From contig NC_073627.1 in NCBI RefSeq assembly GCF_029407905.1, positions 127,547,697 to 127,611,696 of the forward strand: a stretch of DNA of 64,000 bases. Reading direction: 5' to 3'. The stretch is from Bubalus kerabau (lineage: Eukaryota > Chordata > Mammalia > Artiodactyla > Bovidae). Shown here one piece after another: positions 38,570-49,628 of this stretch. The notes beneath the pieces are model-generated. The model was not told where the DNA came from. It ran no database searches and saw only the letters and a program-made list of their open reading frames with translations. Each line of letters opens with the position of its first letter. The first letter of the stretch is position 1. Both the position numbers and the translations under genes were made by a program.

Positions 38570-38778
38570 GCTTCCCTGGTGGCTCAGTGGTAAAGAATCG
38601 CCTGCCAATGCAGGAGATGCAGGTTCTATCCCTGGGTCAGGAAGATCCCTTGGAGAAAGAATTGGTAACCCACTCCAGTATTCTTGCCTGGAAAATGCCA
38701 TGGACAGAGAAGCCTGGCAGGCTACGGTCCACGGAGTCACAAAAGAGCTGGACACAATTTAGCAACTAAACAACAACT
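38570..38778 (+). mobile_element. Bov-tA SINE with AAC-rich tail
   Basis: Head gcttccctggtggctcagtg, B-box region ggttctatccctgggtcagg, body, and tail agcaactaaacaacaactca. The head-to-tail order is complete. Confidence 0.92.
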
Positions 38779-39934
38779 CACCAACTAGACTGTGAGCTCC
38801 CTGAGGGCAGGGGTTGTGTCTGTAACATCACACCTAGCCCAGAGCCAGCACCGGTGTTTCTCAGGAAATATCTGAGAATGAATGAAAGGACAAACGAATG
38901 GCTACCTGCCATTTCATCCTGGCTGTGTCTGCTGTTCCCCAGGGTCTATGTTCCTCGTGTGGCAGAGTGACTGGAGGCCACTAGAGGGCAGCAAAGAGTC
39001 AGGAACAAGCAACAGGTGTGCGTGGCGTTCAGGACTGCCTTGGAGGGAGCTTAGAAAGGAGGACTGTAAGGAGGGAACTTAGAAAGTGCCCAGGCCACAG
39101 GACCCACAGGAGCTCTGGTGAGGAGGTCATAAGAGCTAAGAACAAAGGCTATTCATTCCCTAAGCAAACATGCTGATGCTTGGGCCAGGGAAGCGCTTGA
39201 GAAGGGAGCACTGATCCTATCTCACAAGATGCTCTAGCCCCTCCACCAAGTCCTCCCTGGCTTCTGCCAGCCCCTCCCAAGCCTGCCCATTCTCATGCTT
39301 TCAGTTCTGGTTTGGGGAAAAGGTCTCTACACAAGGCCGACAAAGGTGTCCCTCTGACTCCCATCCACAGGTTTCGGCCATGCCTATGGAGCTGTGCAGG
39401 GTTCCAAAAGCTGACAAATTCAAATCCTAACCTTGTTGCCCACTGGCCTCCTCCTTAACCAGCTTCTCTTCCTGTCAACCCCACTTACCCAGCTGGGCTG
39501 GCTGGGCCATACTCCCCCCAACATGAACCCACTCCAGTCGCTAAGCTGGACCCACTCTCAGCCCCCTGCCCCACTCCTCTTCAGATGGTCAAGGATACTC
39601 TGCTTACAGCCCAGCTTCTGGCCCTCTTTACCAGGACATCTTTCTCATTTGGACCAACCACAGGTGTCTCTCCATTTTTTCCAGGCATTCAGAGTCTACC
39701 CTGCTCCTGCTTAGCAGCACTTTTGCTTGTGACTGGATTCTTTTCTAATTTGTATCTCCCATTGATCCATGGGCTCCAAGGGATGTGGGCTCTGCTGGAG
39801 AGCTCTTGACTTGATGCCAGCTGGGCAAGGCCAGCTTTAGGCATGCCTGCTAGGCTTCTCTCCTCACCACCACACCCCAGTATAAGCTCAGACCCCAGTA
39901 TAAGCAACGGCAATTGTAAATAATAATAATAAAT

Positions 39935-40440
39935 AACACTTAGATTGCACTTAATATGTGCCAGGCAAAATTCTAAGAGTTTTTACATATTTGACAGTCA
40001 TCCCTAGGTATCTGCCAGGGTTAGGGACCAGGACCCCTGTGGACATCACAATCCACTGATGCTCAAGTTCCTTATATAATATGATGTAATATTTGCATAC
40101 AACCTACATGAGCCTCCTGTATACTTTAAATCATCTCTTGATAAACTGCAATACCTAATCCAATGCAAGTGCTATGTAAACAGTTGCTAACATTCAAGTC
40201 TTGCTTTTTGCAATTTTCTGGACTATTTTCTGACTATTTTCTATCCATGGTTGGTTGAATCCATGGATGCTGAACCCATAGATCCAGAGGGCCAACTGTA
40301 CATCATTTAATCCTCATTCTTATTATCATCATCCCCATTTTATAGATGAGGAGGAAACAAGGATCCAGAGAAGTTATATAACTTGCCCCACGTCACACAG
40401 CTGGTGAGAAGCAGGAGGGTGATGCAAAACCAGGCAGCCT
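39935..40440 (-). repeat. MIR interrupted by a MER2-like element
   Basis: Reverse MIR halves lie at about 39935-39994 (cttaatatgtgccaggcaaa) and 40301-40440 (tcatttaatcctcattctta, ccatcccca-type block, gcccc...cacacagctggtgag), with the DNA transposon between them. Confidence 0.6.
39995..40300 (+). mobile_element. MER2-like (TcMar-Tigger) DNA transposon
   Basis: Begins cagtcatccctaggtatctg and ends gatccagagggccaactgta. These ends are related as imperfect inverted repeats. The interior pieces ggaccaggacccctgtggac and aagttccttatataatatga are those of the non-autonomous MER2 group. It has no coding capacity. It splits a MIR whose halves lie on each side. Confidence 0.75.
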
Positions 40441-40856
40441 GGCTCCAGGCCCATGCTCTCAACCACCAGCCTCCCTGCTTTACCACGTGGCTGCCACTGC
40501 AGGCCCTCAGGGCAGCTCAGCCTCCATGGCTGCACTGTTGCAGTACTGAGCTGTGCTCTCCCAGGCAGCCCAGCCCCAACCACCACCACCCCCTCCCCCA
40601 TCCCCCCCGCCTTTTCTATGGCATCTACTATTGCCTGAGTACTATGGGCCAGGCACTCTGCCAGGAACCAGGGACACAGAGATGAACAAGATAGACAGAG
40701 CCTTGTGTGCTGTATAACCCTTGAGTACTGTACAGACCTGGGGGGAACTGGACAAGGAAGAATAAACTAATTAAATTAAATTCCTCCCACTGTGCTTAAA
40801 TAATGAATGAAAAGAACAGAATGCCTTGAGAAGGGTGTGATGGGGGTCTTGGTTTA

Positions 40857-41610
40857 GATGGTGTGGTGGGCAGAATAACACCTCCCTCCTGAATAACACT
40901 TCTCTCCACAAAGATATCTGCACCCTAATCCCTGGAACTCATGATGACCACGTCGGGTTGTATGGCAAAGGGGAATGAAGGTTGCTAATTAGCTGACCTG
41001 AAGATAAGGAGATTATCCTGGATTAAGCAGGTGAGTCCATTAAAACCACAAGGGTCTTTCTAAGAGGAAGAGGGAGCTGCTACTGCTGCTGCTAAGTCAC
41101 TTCAGTCGTGTCCGACTCTGTTCGACTCCAGAAATGGCAGCCCACCAGGCTCCCCCATCCCTGGGATTCTCCAGGCAAGAACACTGGAGTGGGTTGCCAT
41201 TTCCTTCTCCAATGCATGAAAGGGAAAAGTGAAAGTGAAGTCGCTCAGTTGTGTCCAACTCTTTGCGACCCCATGGACTGCAGCCTATCAGGCTCCTCCG
41301 TCCATGGAATTTTCCAGGCAAGAGTACTGGAGTGGCTTGCCATTGCCTTCTCCGAACCTGGAAGATGGCAGCATGATAAAGACTCAGGCCAGGGATGTGG
41401 AGCATTTACAAGCTGAGGAAGGCAGGGGACGAGTCTCCCTGGGTGACTTCCAGAAGACACCCAGCCCTGCTGGCACCTGGACTTCAGCCCAGGGAGACCT
41501 AGTTTGGATTCTCAACCTCCAGAACCATAAAATGAGAAATTACTGTTGCTTTAAGTCAGTCACTAATTTGCAGTGACTTGTCCTAGCAGCAAGAGGAAAC
41601 TAATACATGT
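40857..41610 (+). mobile_element. Ancient MaLR-like LTR, split by a SINE
   Basis: Pieces typical of old mammalian ERVL-MaLR LTRs: tgtggtgggcagaataacac at the start, ggagattatcctggattaag, and near the end cctccagaaccataaaatga and gaggaaactaatac. A Bov-A2 SINE (41076-41354) interrupts it. It is noncoding and no internal retroviral genes are seen. The family name is tentative. Confidence 0.55.
41076..41354 (-). mobile_element. Bov-A2 SINE
   Basis: A reverse-complement Bov-A dimer: two copies of the gtgtccgactct/gtgtccaactct and ccaggcaagaacactggagt/ccaggcaagagtactggagt blocks, joined by a gcatgaaagggaaaagtgaa linker. It is inserted inside an older LTR-like repeat (40857-41610). Confidence 0.92.
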
Positions 41611-42717
41611 TTGGTGAGGCCTTAGGTGAAAACGCGGGAGTGAGAGGGAGCCAGGCAGTCTGGGCCAGTGGCAGTGGGAGTAAAAGAGCGGGCTGAGTGC
41701 ACTAAGCAGAGGAATTGCCCCTGTGAGGGGGAGTAGGTGCCTCCATCCCTCCCACTGGAGTCCAGGACACGGTGCCTGCCCACACCACCTCATTGGCCTC
41801 AGGGGTCCACTCCAACCTCACCATCACCTCCCACTTCTTCAAGAAAGCCATCAGTTGAGCAATTTCAATGAATGGCATCTAGAGGTGATGCACACCCATC
41901 TACAGTGAGCAGAGCTTCCAGGACAGAGAGCCCACCAGGCTCCTTCTAGGGCCTTCGTCAAACAGCTGCTTGTCTGCTGCAGCCCAGGGGAGGGAAACAT
42001 GACATGGTCAGGATTTCCTGGCACTCTGGCCTGAAACCCCCAAAGAGGAGTCCAGTAAGGGGTGTGGGGGCAAGGTGAGTTCATCTCAAAGACAGTTGGT
42101 TACCTTGCTTCTTAGACTCACTGAAGCCAAAGGGCAGTGAACGCCCCCATCTTTCCCTCAGCCTAGAATTTTTAAGAGTTTTTCAAATGCCATGTCAATA
42201 TCCGTTAGGTTGTGCAAATACCTTCAGGCGGGAATCAACTAGTTACACTGGTCAAGATACTATGGAATCTTTGGTGCAAAACTTTTGGCATTTGCTGGAA
42301 GTTGATGAAAATAAAATCTGAAAACTGTCTCCATGCTGAGCTGATGTGATGTTCCGTGTTTGCTTTGTTCAACGTAACTAATTAGCCAAGGGCTGTGTAG
42401 GGTTTTCAGAGCCACAGGAACTGAATCTGCAAATGCTCGAGCAGACCAAGTAGCCTTGATCTGCATATGTGAACACATCCTGAAACACAGAGGAGGGACA
42501 ACCCCAATAGCAGAACCAAATTCGAAATAAACAGGAGTGTAAGCCACCAAGACGGTGGTTCATACAGAAAAACATACTATTTTTCCAGGCCTCCAAATTC
42601 AACTGCCCAAGTGTACCCCGGACATAATTCCTTTTCAATGTATTCTAAAAGAAAACTTCATCTACGGAAGTCTCTCTTATAATGGAAGAGGTGGCAGCCA
42701 AATGTTTCCCAGAACCT

Positions 42718-42932
42718 GTGCTGTGCTGTGCTAAGTCACTTAGTCGTGTCTGACTCTGCAACCCCACGGACTGTAGCCCGCCAGGCTCCTCTGTCCATGG
42801 GGATTCTCCAGGCAAGAATACTGGAGTGGGTTGCCATGCCCTCCTCTAGGGGATCGTCCCAACCCAGGGATCGAGCCCAGGTCTCCCACATTACAGGTGG
42901 ATTCTTTACTATTTGAGCCACCAGGGAAGTCC
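42718..42932 (-). mobile_element. Bov-tA SINE
   Basis: Reverse-complement Bov-tA, ending with gagccaccagggaagtcc (the tRNA-like head). It is flanked by a perfect 12-bp duplication, ttcccagaacct, at 42706-42717 and 42933-42944. Confidence 0.94.
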
Positions 42933-43019
42933 TTCCCAGAACCTAGGTAGGAAAAACAGCTCAGAAGATTTCAGTTTCCCTTGGGATTCACTTCCAGGCT
43001 GGAAGGGAAGACTGTTTCA

Positions 43020-43135
43020 TATAGTGATATTGACTTCAGCCTTCTGGGCTCCAGGACTGTGAGAGAAATTTTCCCACTGTCTTAAGTCACCAAGTTTGTG
43101 CTAACTTGTTATAGCAGCCATAAGAAACTCATACG
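43020..43135 (+). mobile_element. MaLR-like LTR 3' fragment
   Basis: Contains gggctccaggactgtgagag, ttaagtcaccaagtttgtgc and agccataagaaactcatac, the usual 3' end of old mammalian LTRs. It is short and noncoding. Confidence 0.5.
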
Positions 43136-43994
43136 CAGTATTAATTTTCCCTCCCTCCTGCCTTCAGCCAGACACTCACATAAAAGGACCTATTCTGTGT
43201 TATGGGCTATGAGGGGTGAAGAAGACGAGTAAGGCAGAGGACCCACTGTGCTGAAAGGTGGGCTAGATCTGGGCAGTTCCAGCAAAGACCACGAGTGTGG
43301 GCCAGCACTGCCCCCATGAAACCATCCAAGAATGCATCTGGAAATCCTGTTGGAGACAGAGTCCCAGAGATGTGATGCTGCTGTGGTCACTGGGGAACAG
43401 GAGCTAAGGACCTGCTTGTTAAGCGTGGAGTCGCAGCCCTGAAACCAGGTCTGGTGCTGAATGAGTGCTGGGGCTTCGTGAGAAGAGAAAGCGGGAAGAG
43501 AAGGAAAACAGAAGGGAGGGAGGGAGGCTGCAGAGAGAGCCGTGGGGCTTCCCTGCCAAAAACGCATGTCTTCCTTCCCCCTCTCCACGCGCCCTCCCTC
43601 TCTGCAGGGTCCCGGCAGGCTCCGTGGCCGCCCCTGTCCAGTGGCTGCTGGTAGGCTCCGTTAGGCTGTGCTCTTGTGCAGCCCTGTGGCTCCTGCTGCC
43701 ACCATTAATGGTACCTGCCGGGGGCTCTGCTGGAACCCCCGGCCGTTTGTATCCCGAGCCTGGTAATTAGGATTGGAAGAATCCCAGGGGCTGGAGGGCA
43801 CCTCTGTCTGGATAAACTTGGGCAAGTTCAGCCGCTGCTCTGAACTTGGCCTCTTTGGAGTTGGCAGCAGGGACCGGAAGGGCCACCCTAGTGGCCCCAC
43901 TTCGCCCACCCACATGCCCTCAGGACTGGACCTGGGGCTGCCACCTCCCCCTCTGCCATCACTGTGAAGCATGCATCAACAGACTGAGGGTACA

Positions 43995-44200
43995 CAGGGT
44001 GGCAGAGGGCAGGAGTGCTGAACTGGAGGCAGAAGACCTGGATTCAAGACCTCCCATCTCCAAGCTCTGCAGCTGTGGGTAGTTCCCTAACTTTTCTGAG
44101 TCTCACTAGCCTCCTTCTGACCCTGGGGACCCTGCCCACCTCACAGGCTGTAACACCGAAGGCTCCTGGGCAAGCGCTTTGCACTTGACAAAGTGACCCA
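43995..44200 (+). repeat. MIR SINE fragment
   Basis: aactggaggcagaagacctg, gcagctgtgggtagttccct, aacttttctgagtctcacta in MIR order. Confidence 0.5.
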
Positions 44201-44916
44201 CAGCCATGAAGTTACTGGCCAATCCTAACTTGCTAAAGGCTGGGAGACGGTGGGGGCGGAGGCAGGCAGGAGGGTGTGTGTCCCCCCGCCTCCCTCTCTT
44301 GCCCTGAACACAGTGGCTCTGCCATGACCCCTCCTGGAGGCAGAAAAGGCAAAGCCTTTGCAGGCATGGATCTGGCAGGCCTCCCCAGTGTTGGCAAGGC
44401 CCAGGGCAAGAGTACACACAGAGGCCATTTCCCATATGTCTCATATTTAAAAGTCATAAATCAAGCTAACAAACCGTTAAATGAAATATGCTCTGTCCTC
44501 CTACCTTGTTAAATAGTCTCCGTAATAACCTGGAAGTCCAGGAGCGAATTTAGAATTCTGGGTCTCCTCAGAGCCTGTGCCCAGCCCTGGCTGCATGGTG
44601 AAGGCCCACCTGATCCCTGATCCGCCCAGCTTCCTTCCCCATGCCCAGCCTGTTTGTCTTCACCGGCCTTGAATGCAGGTGTGGACACCCAGGCTTCACG
44701 TCCACACTTTGTTCACGTTGCCCACAAAGAGTCAACCCTGGGCCCCAGGGTGTGCACGTCGGTGATGTGGGCTGGCAAGAAGCTGGAAGGGGCTTAGGGC
44801 TGTTTGGGCAGGGGCCCTCCTGCCTGAGCCTCAGGGTGGTTCATGCTGAGTCAGGGCTTCTATTGTGGCTCCGCCTCCTACTTGCTGGGCAGCTTAGGAT
44901 GCCCCAGCTCCTCTTG

Positions 44917-45034
44917 CATGGCAACCCACTCCAGTATTCTCGCCTGGAGAATGCCATGGACAGAGGAGCATAGCGGGCTACCATCCAGGCAGTCGCGAAG
45001 AGTCCGACACGACTGAAGCGACTTAGCACGCACA
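44917..45034 (+). mobile_element. Bov-A fragment near PAX5 exon 8
   Basis: A single Bov-A monomer body from catggcaacccactccagta to gactgaagcgacttagcacg. It lies in intron 8, about 285 bp downstream of the exon 8 donor and antisense to the gene. No tRNA-like head is present. Confidence 0.88.
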
Positions 45035-45317
45035 CGGCCCCTCTATGACCTTCAGCCAGGTCCCATGCCCCTTTGCATTCAGGCTCCCTGTGTAGCCAGA
45101 GAGGGGTGTCTGAGGGACAGTCAAGGACCCCCCTGACTCTGACATCCTCCCAGGTGCTGCCGCTGGTTGACAAAGAGGACAAGAAGGCAGAGCTCAGCCT
45201 CATTTTTTCAGGTTCACTCCTCAGAAGCAGAGAGGTCACTTGGACCATGTCGGGAGGGATGCCCCCCACGAACCCCAAATGCCTCCTTCTGCAAAGATGC
45301 AGACAGAGCAGACTCAC

Positions 45318-45419
45318 CAGGTACCATCCCCGTCAGCGTCGGCGCCGAGTAGCTGCCCTGTCCGGCGGGGGGCACGTGTGGAGGGTACCCAGGGAGGGTC
45401 GTGCTCGCCAAGTCGCGGC
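45318..45419 (-). CDS. PAX5: PAX5 exon 8 (C-terminal transactivation domain, part)
   Basis: On the minus strand this 102-bp exon encodes a peptide starting RDLASTTLPGYPPHVPPAGQ and ending in GMVP, about residues 305-337 of the 391-residue PAX5. PAX5 is the nuclear paired-domain transcription factor that commits cells to the B lineage, and this segment belongs to its proline/serine/threonine-rich transactivation region. The acceptor reads CTCCTCAG before GCCGCGAC and the donor reads CCTG then GTGAGT. Both ends split a glycine codon: two bases enter from exon 7 and one base is passed to exon 9. Length divides by three, so skipping keeps the frame. The pyrimidine tract before the acceptor is broken by purines (TTTATTGCTTTGACTCCTCAG region), so the site looks weaker than those of exons 9 and 10. 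The longer open frame around it is only intron read-through. Confidence 0.96.
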
Positions 45420-45536
45420 CTGAGGAGTCAAAGCAATAAATCACAGGATGAGCATCCCCACGGCCAGCTGCTCCTGTCCACAGTTCCCCCCACATTTGCA
45501 CAGTTGTCATGTCTGGATGCTTGATACCAGTGTACA

Positions 45537-45546
<10 letters not shown>

Positions 45547-45567
<21 letters not shown>

Positions 45568-45568
45568 G
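45547..45568 (+). repeat. (CA)n microsatellite near exon 8
   Basis: About eleven CA units following gcgcgc, about 130 bp upstream of the exon 8 acceptor on the transcript. Confidence 0.95.
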
Positions 45569-46539
45569 TACTCGCCCACCCCTCCAGCTGGGCTCCACCA
45601 GCAGGAAGCAAGGATGGCTCGGTCGGATCCCTGGGAAACCAGAGCTCTGACCACACCCCTTGCTCTCTGCTCCCCAAGTAGGGCTTGGCCTTCTCCATCA
45701 ACACACCATTGCTTCTGCTGGGCCTTCTGCACATGGCCCAGCACCACCATCTTCCAAGACCAGCTCAGCCATCTCCCAGCCACCCAGGTGGGCAGGGCTC
45801 TGCCTGCCTCAGACCCAAGTCTGGTCCTTACTGACTTTTTTCTCTTTGGACCAAGATCTTGTCATTCATTCAATAATGGTGCAGGAAGCACCTCCTGACA
45901 CCAGACACTGTTCTGGGACATAGAGGTTAAGGCCTCGGCCATTGGGGGCAGACGTCCAGCAGGCATGTGTTCCCCTCATTGCAGGCTGCCAGCTCCTAAG
46001 GGCAGGAGTGACACCTCATTCAACACCCAGAAAATCTACCTCCACCACAGGGCTCAGCACCTAGTAGGTCTCCGTGAATAAACGCGTGAGTGAATGGTAT
46101 GGGTTCCAGGCCAAGTGGAAGAAAACCCCAAAGCAGTAGAACTCTGAAAGGATCCTGAGGTTCAGCACTCAGGTAAAGAGCGGGCCTATAGCTCTCCAAA
46201 TATTGATAATCACACGTATGTCCTAAGGTGCTCACATGTAAGAGCAACAATCCAGACCCCGGAAGATGGGACTGTTCAGTGGTTACCTGTTGAGCTCTAA
46301 GGATGAGACCCCACCGTTGGGGGAGGAATTGGCAGTTGCCCCTAAAAGAAAGGGATCCCCTGCGGTCAGGCTCTAAGATGTGTAGAGACAGCCCAGGCTG
46401 GGGCTGTTCTAACAGGTCAGCTTCCCTACCAGAAGGTGCCCCAGGTGGAGCACCCCCCCAGCCCTGGGCCCAGGCTCACACCCCTGGTGACAACACACCA
46501 CAAAGGCTTATGTAGGAATTGTAAACACCAGACTCTGTT

Positions 46540-46690
46540 TCCAGTCTTTTAAATCATTAACTCATTTAACCCTCAACAACACTATGAGGTAAGGTATTGA
46601 TACATTCCCCACTTTATAGGATAATGAAACAGAAAGGTCAAGTAATTTGTCCAAGGTTGCATGGTAAGGATTTGAAGCCAAGCAACCCAG
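46540..46690 (-). repeat. MIR SINE fragment
   Basis: Reverse MIR: taactcatttaaccctcaac, ctatgaggtaaggtattgat, aggtcaagtaatttgtccaa. Confidence 0.65.
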
Positions 46691-47259
46691 CGGCAAAGAC
46701 CATGGGTTTAGTCACTCTATTCTACTGCCTTGCATATGTGCCTGGCTGGGCTTCTGTCCCCCCGTTTCTCAGCTGGGACAGTAGGCTGAGCCCTGCCTTT
46801 AGGCCACACTGTCACCAGCCTTACTCCATCATGCAGAAAGAAATTCAACTACACAGTTTTCGTAATATATGTGTTGGAATGAAAGCAAGGCCCACAGTGG
46901 GGGAGGGAGGCCAGATTTGCCTCCTGGAAGATGGAGGCGTTACCCTGGTAGGAGGCTACCTGCTGTACGGGGGTTCCTGGGGCCAAGCCCCAGGAGATCC
47001 ATGCCCCAACCATCTGCCTCAGATGGATAAGAGGGTCCTGAGAAGAGAAGGGATTTGCCCATGACACTCTCCTCATTTCAGGCAAGGCTGGGACTGAAGT
47101 CCAGCTCTCCTAATTCCTGGGATTTGGTTCTTTTTTCAACAGGGGTTGTCCTTTCGGTCACATCCAAACCTCAACAGTTTCTGCTGCTGTTACATACACT
47201 TTAAACCCTGATCCTCAAAACGGAAATGCAGTGCCTCGCCAAGGCACTCAACTCAAGAA

Positions 47260-48960
47260 GCTAGATAAAAAAGCAATAAAATGAACCTAGGGAAAGGAGG
47301 AGGAAGGAATCGATAAAGAAAAGCAGAAAATAATGAATTAGGAACCAGAAGAGCAGAAACAATAATAAAAACACACAATAATAAATAATAAATACAACCA
47401 AGAGTTGTTATTTGAAAAGACCAATGAGATAGACAAACCAAGGATAAGACTCAAAAAAGAAGGCACAAACATCAAGATAAGGAGTGAGAAGATACAGCCA
47501 GAGATATGGGAAAGATGACATTTAAAAAACATAGAAACATGCATGGATGCTCTATGCTGCCAAACGTGGAAATCTCGTCAACAGGCACAATTTTCTAGGA
47601 AAACATGAATTACCAAAATTAATTCAAGAAGAGGTAGAAAATGTTAACAGCCCAATCATATCAGAAAATGTTGTTTAAAGTTATTTTTAAAAAATAAGGT
47701 ACCTTGTCCATGTAGTTTTGGGGGCATTTGTTTTTGTCTTTGGAAAGTTCTTTTAAAATTTCAAGGAACACACACTTCTGTTATTAAGCTGATCCAGGAT
47801 ACATAAAGCTAAGAAAATGTTCATTTTGCCAAGGTGGCAAAATCCTGATATAAAAATTTAACAAAGTCACTCAAAAATGAAAATTAATGGCTGGTCTCAC
47901 AATTTATTAATATGTAGGCAAAAAAAGTCTACTATCTCATTGATGAAGCAATATAGATAAAGAATAGTACACCATGACCAAGTAAGCTTTATTCCAGGGA
48001 TGCAAGGTTGCTTCAGTATTAAAACTGGTTGGGAATTCACATTAATATGTCAAAATTCACATTAACATATTTAAATTAATATATTTGATATGATTATATC
48101 AAAAGCTGTGGAAAAGGCATTGGCTAAAATTAAAAAACACTTATGGCTCAATAATAAAAAGACAAACAACCCAGTGTAAAAATGGGCAAAGGACTTGAAA
48201 ACACATTTGTCTGAAAAAGATATACAAAAACGGCCAATTCCCTATCAGGGAAATGCAAATCAAAACCACAATGAAATACCACATCACACCCACTAGGATG
48301 TCTATAATAAAAAAGACAGCTTATGACAATGTTAGAAAAGATGTGGAAAATTGGAACCCTTATACACTGTGGGTGGGAATATAAAATGGGGCAGCCACTT
48401 TAGGAAAGTCTAGAAGTTCCTCAAAAAGTTAAGCATAGCATTACAGCATCTCCCAAGAGAAATGAAAACATGTGTCCACTCAAAATGTGTACATGTATGC
48501 TTCAAGCAACATTATTCATAATAGCCAAAAGAGTAGAAACAATTCAAATATCCATCAATTGATGAATGGATACCGAAAACGGTGTATATTCATACAACAT
48601 AATACTTAGCAATAAAAAGGAATGAAGTACTGATACACGCTACAACATGGGTGAACTTGAAAGAAGCCCATCACAAATGACTACATATTGTATGATTCTA
48701 CTAATATAAAATGTACAGATTAGGCAAATCTATAAAGAGAAAAAGTAGATTACTGGTTGCCCTAGGCTGGGAGTGGGGAATAGGGGGAAAGAGAGTAACT
48801 GCTAATGGATATGAGGTCTTTCCAGGAGGATGATGCAATGTTCTAAAATTGGTCGTGGTGATGGTTGCATGACTTTGTGAGTGTGCTAAAAACCATTGAA
48901 TTGTATACCTTATATGGGTGAATTTTATGGTATGTGAATTATATCTCAATAGTACTGTTA
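47260..48960 (+). mobile_element. Degraded L1 LINE (ORF2 3' part and 3' UTR)
   Basis: Plus-strand sequence with recognisable L1 ORF2 pieces. These include a stretch like 'caccatgaccaagtaagctt' (47971 on), the '..aatgggcaaaggacttgaa..' block at 48181 on and the 'aaatgcaaatcaaaaccaca' block at 48252 on. The latter two are typical of the last part of mammalian L1 ORF2. Frames are broken throughout. AT-rich related sequence continues on both sides of the SINE at 49171-49390, up to about 49600. Confidence 0.8.
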
Positions 48961-49628
48961 TGTTTTATTATTGCCATCTATCATCACCATCATCTTGAAA
49001 AAGAAAAAGTCATTTGACACCAAAAATGTAGGAAGGACATAATATTAAACTGTTTCTTAAACCAAATAAATTTGTCTTTATGGAAAAAATATACAACAAA
49101 AGAAAAGATTAATAAATTGAATTACTTAATAAAATAGACCAAAAATCTCTTGCCTGGTAAAAAACAATATGTGTGTGCCAAGTTGCTTCACTCATGTCCA
49201 ACTCTTTGTGACCCTATGGGCATGGCCCGCCAGGCTCCTCTGTCCATGGGATTTCCCAGGCAAGAATACTGGAGTGGGTTGCCATGCCCTCCTCCAGGGG
49301 ATCTTCCCAATCCAGGGATTGAATCCACGTCTCCGGCAGCTACCTGCATTGCAGGCAGAATCTTTACTGCTGAGCCACCAGGGAAGCCCAGAAAACAATA
49401 TAAGCAAAGTCAAATGATAAATGGTGGACTGGAGGAAATTATTTGCAGCATATACCATAGGTAAATGGCTACTATCCCTATATATCAGAATCTCATAAGA
49501 ATCAAAATCTCATAAGAATCAAAGGGAAGAGACCAAAAATCTCATAGAAAAATGGGCAAAACTCAGGAACATAAAACTGTTATTTGTTGGGTGACTGGTC
49601 AACGAACAGAATAACAGCTTCCTTCAAG
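48961..49628 (+). mobile_element. AT-rich L1-derived remnants flanking a SINE
   Basis: Pieces such as 'taaatggtggactggaggaa' and 'agaaaaatgggcaaaactca' resemble L1 ORF2. They are split by the minus-strand Bov-tA at 49171-49390. A 20-bp near-perfect tandem (caaaatctcataagaatcaa) sits at about 49485-49522. Assignment of the first 200 bp is weaker. Confidence 0.5.
49171..49390 (-). mobile_element. Bov-tA SINE inside L1 remnants
   Basis: Reverse-complement Bov-tA, ending gctgagccaccagggaagcc. It is flanked by a 10-bp duplication, aaaacaatat, at 49161-49170 and 49392-49401. Confidence 0.93.

Larger units (their letters stand above)
16004..45317 (-). other. PAX5: PAX5 intron 8
   Basis: A 29.3-kb intron between the exon 8 donor and the exon 9 acceptor. 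It contains SINEs, L1 and LTR remnants, a MER2-type transposon, simple repeats and several low-repeat blocks that could be regulatory. Open frames in it (for example 198 codons at 24120-24716, 218 at 28140-28796 and 220 at 32936-33598) lack family resemblance and splice context. No non-PAX5 gene was recognised. Confidence 0.85.

Noticed and set aside
45214..45783. 189-codon minus-strand frame as a standalone gene
   Set aside because: Only the 102-bp PAX5 exon within it is coding. The rest is intron read-through beyond consensus splice sites, including the CA repeat.
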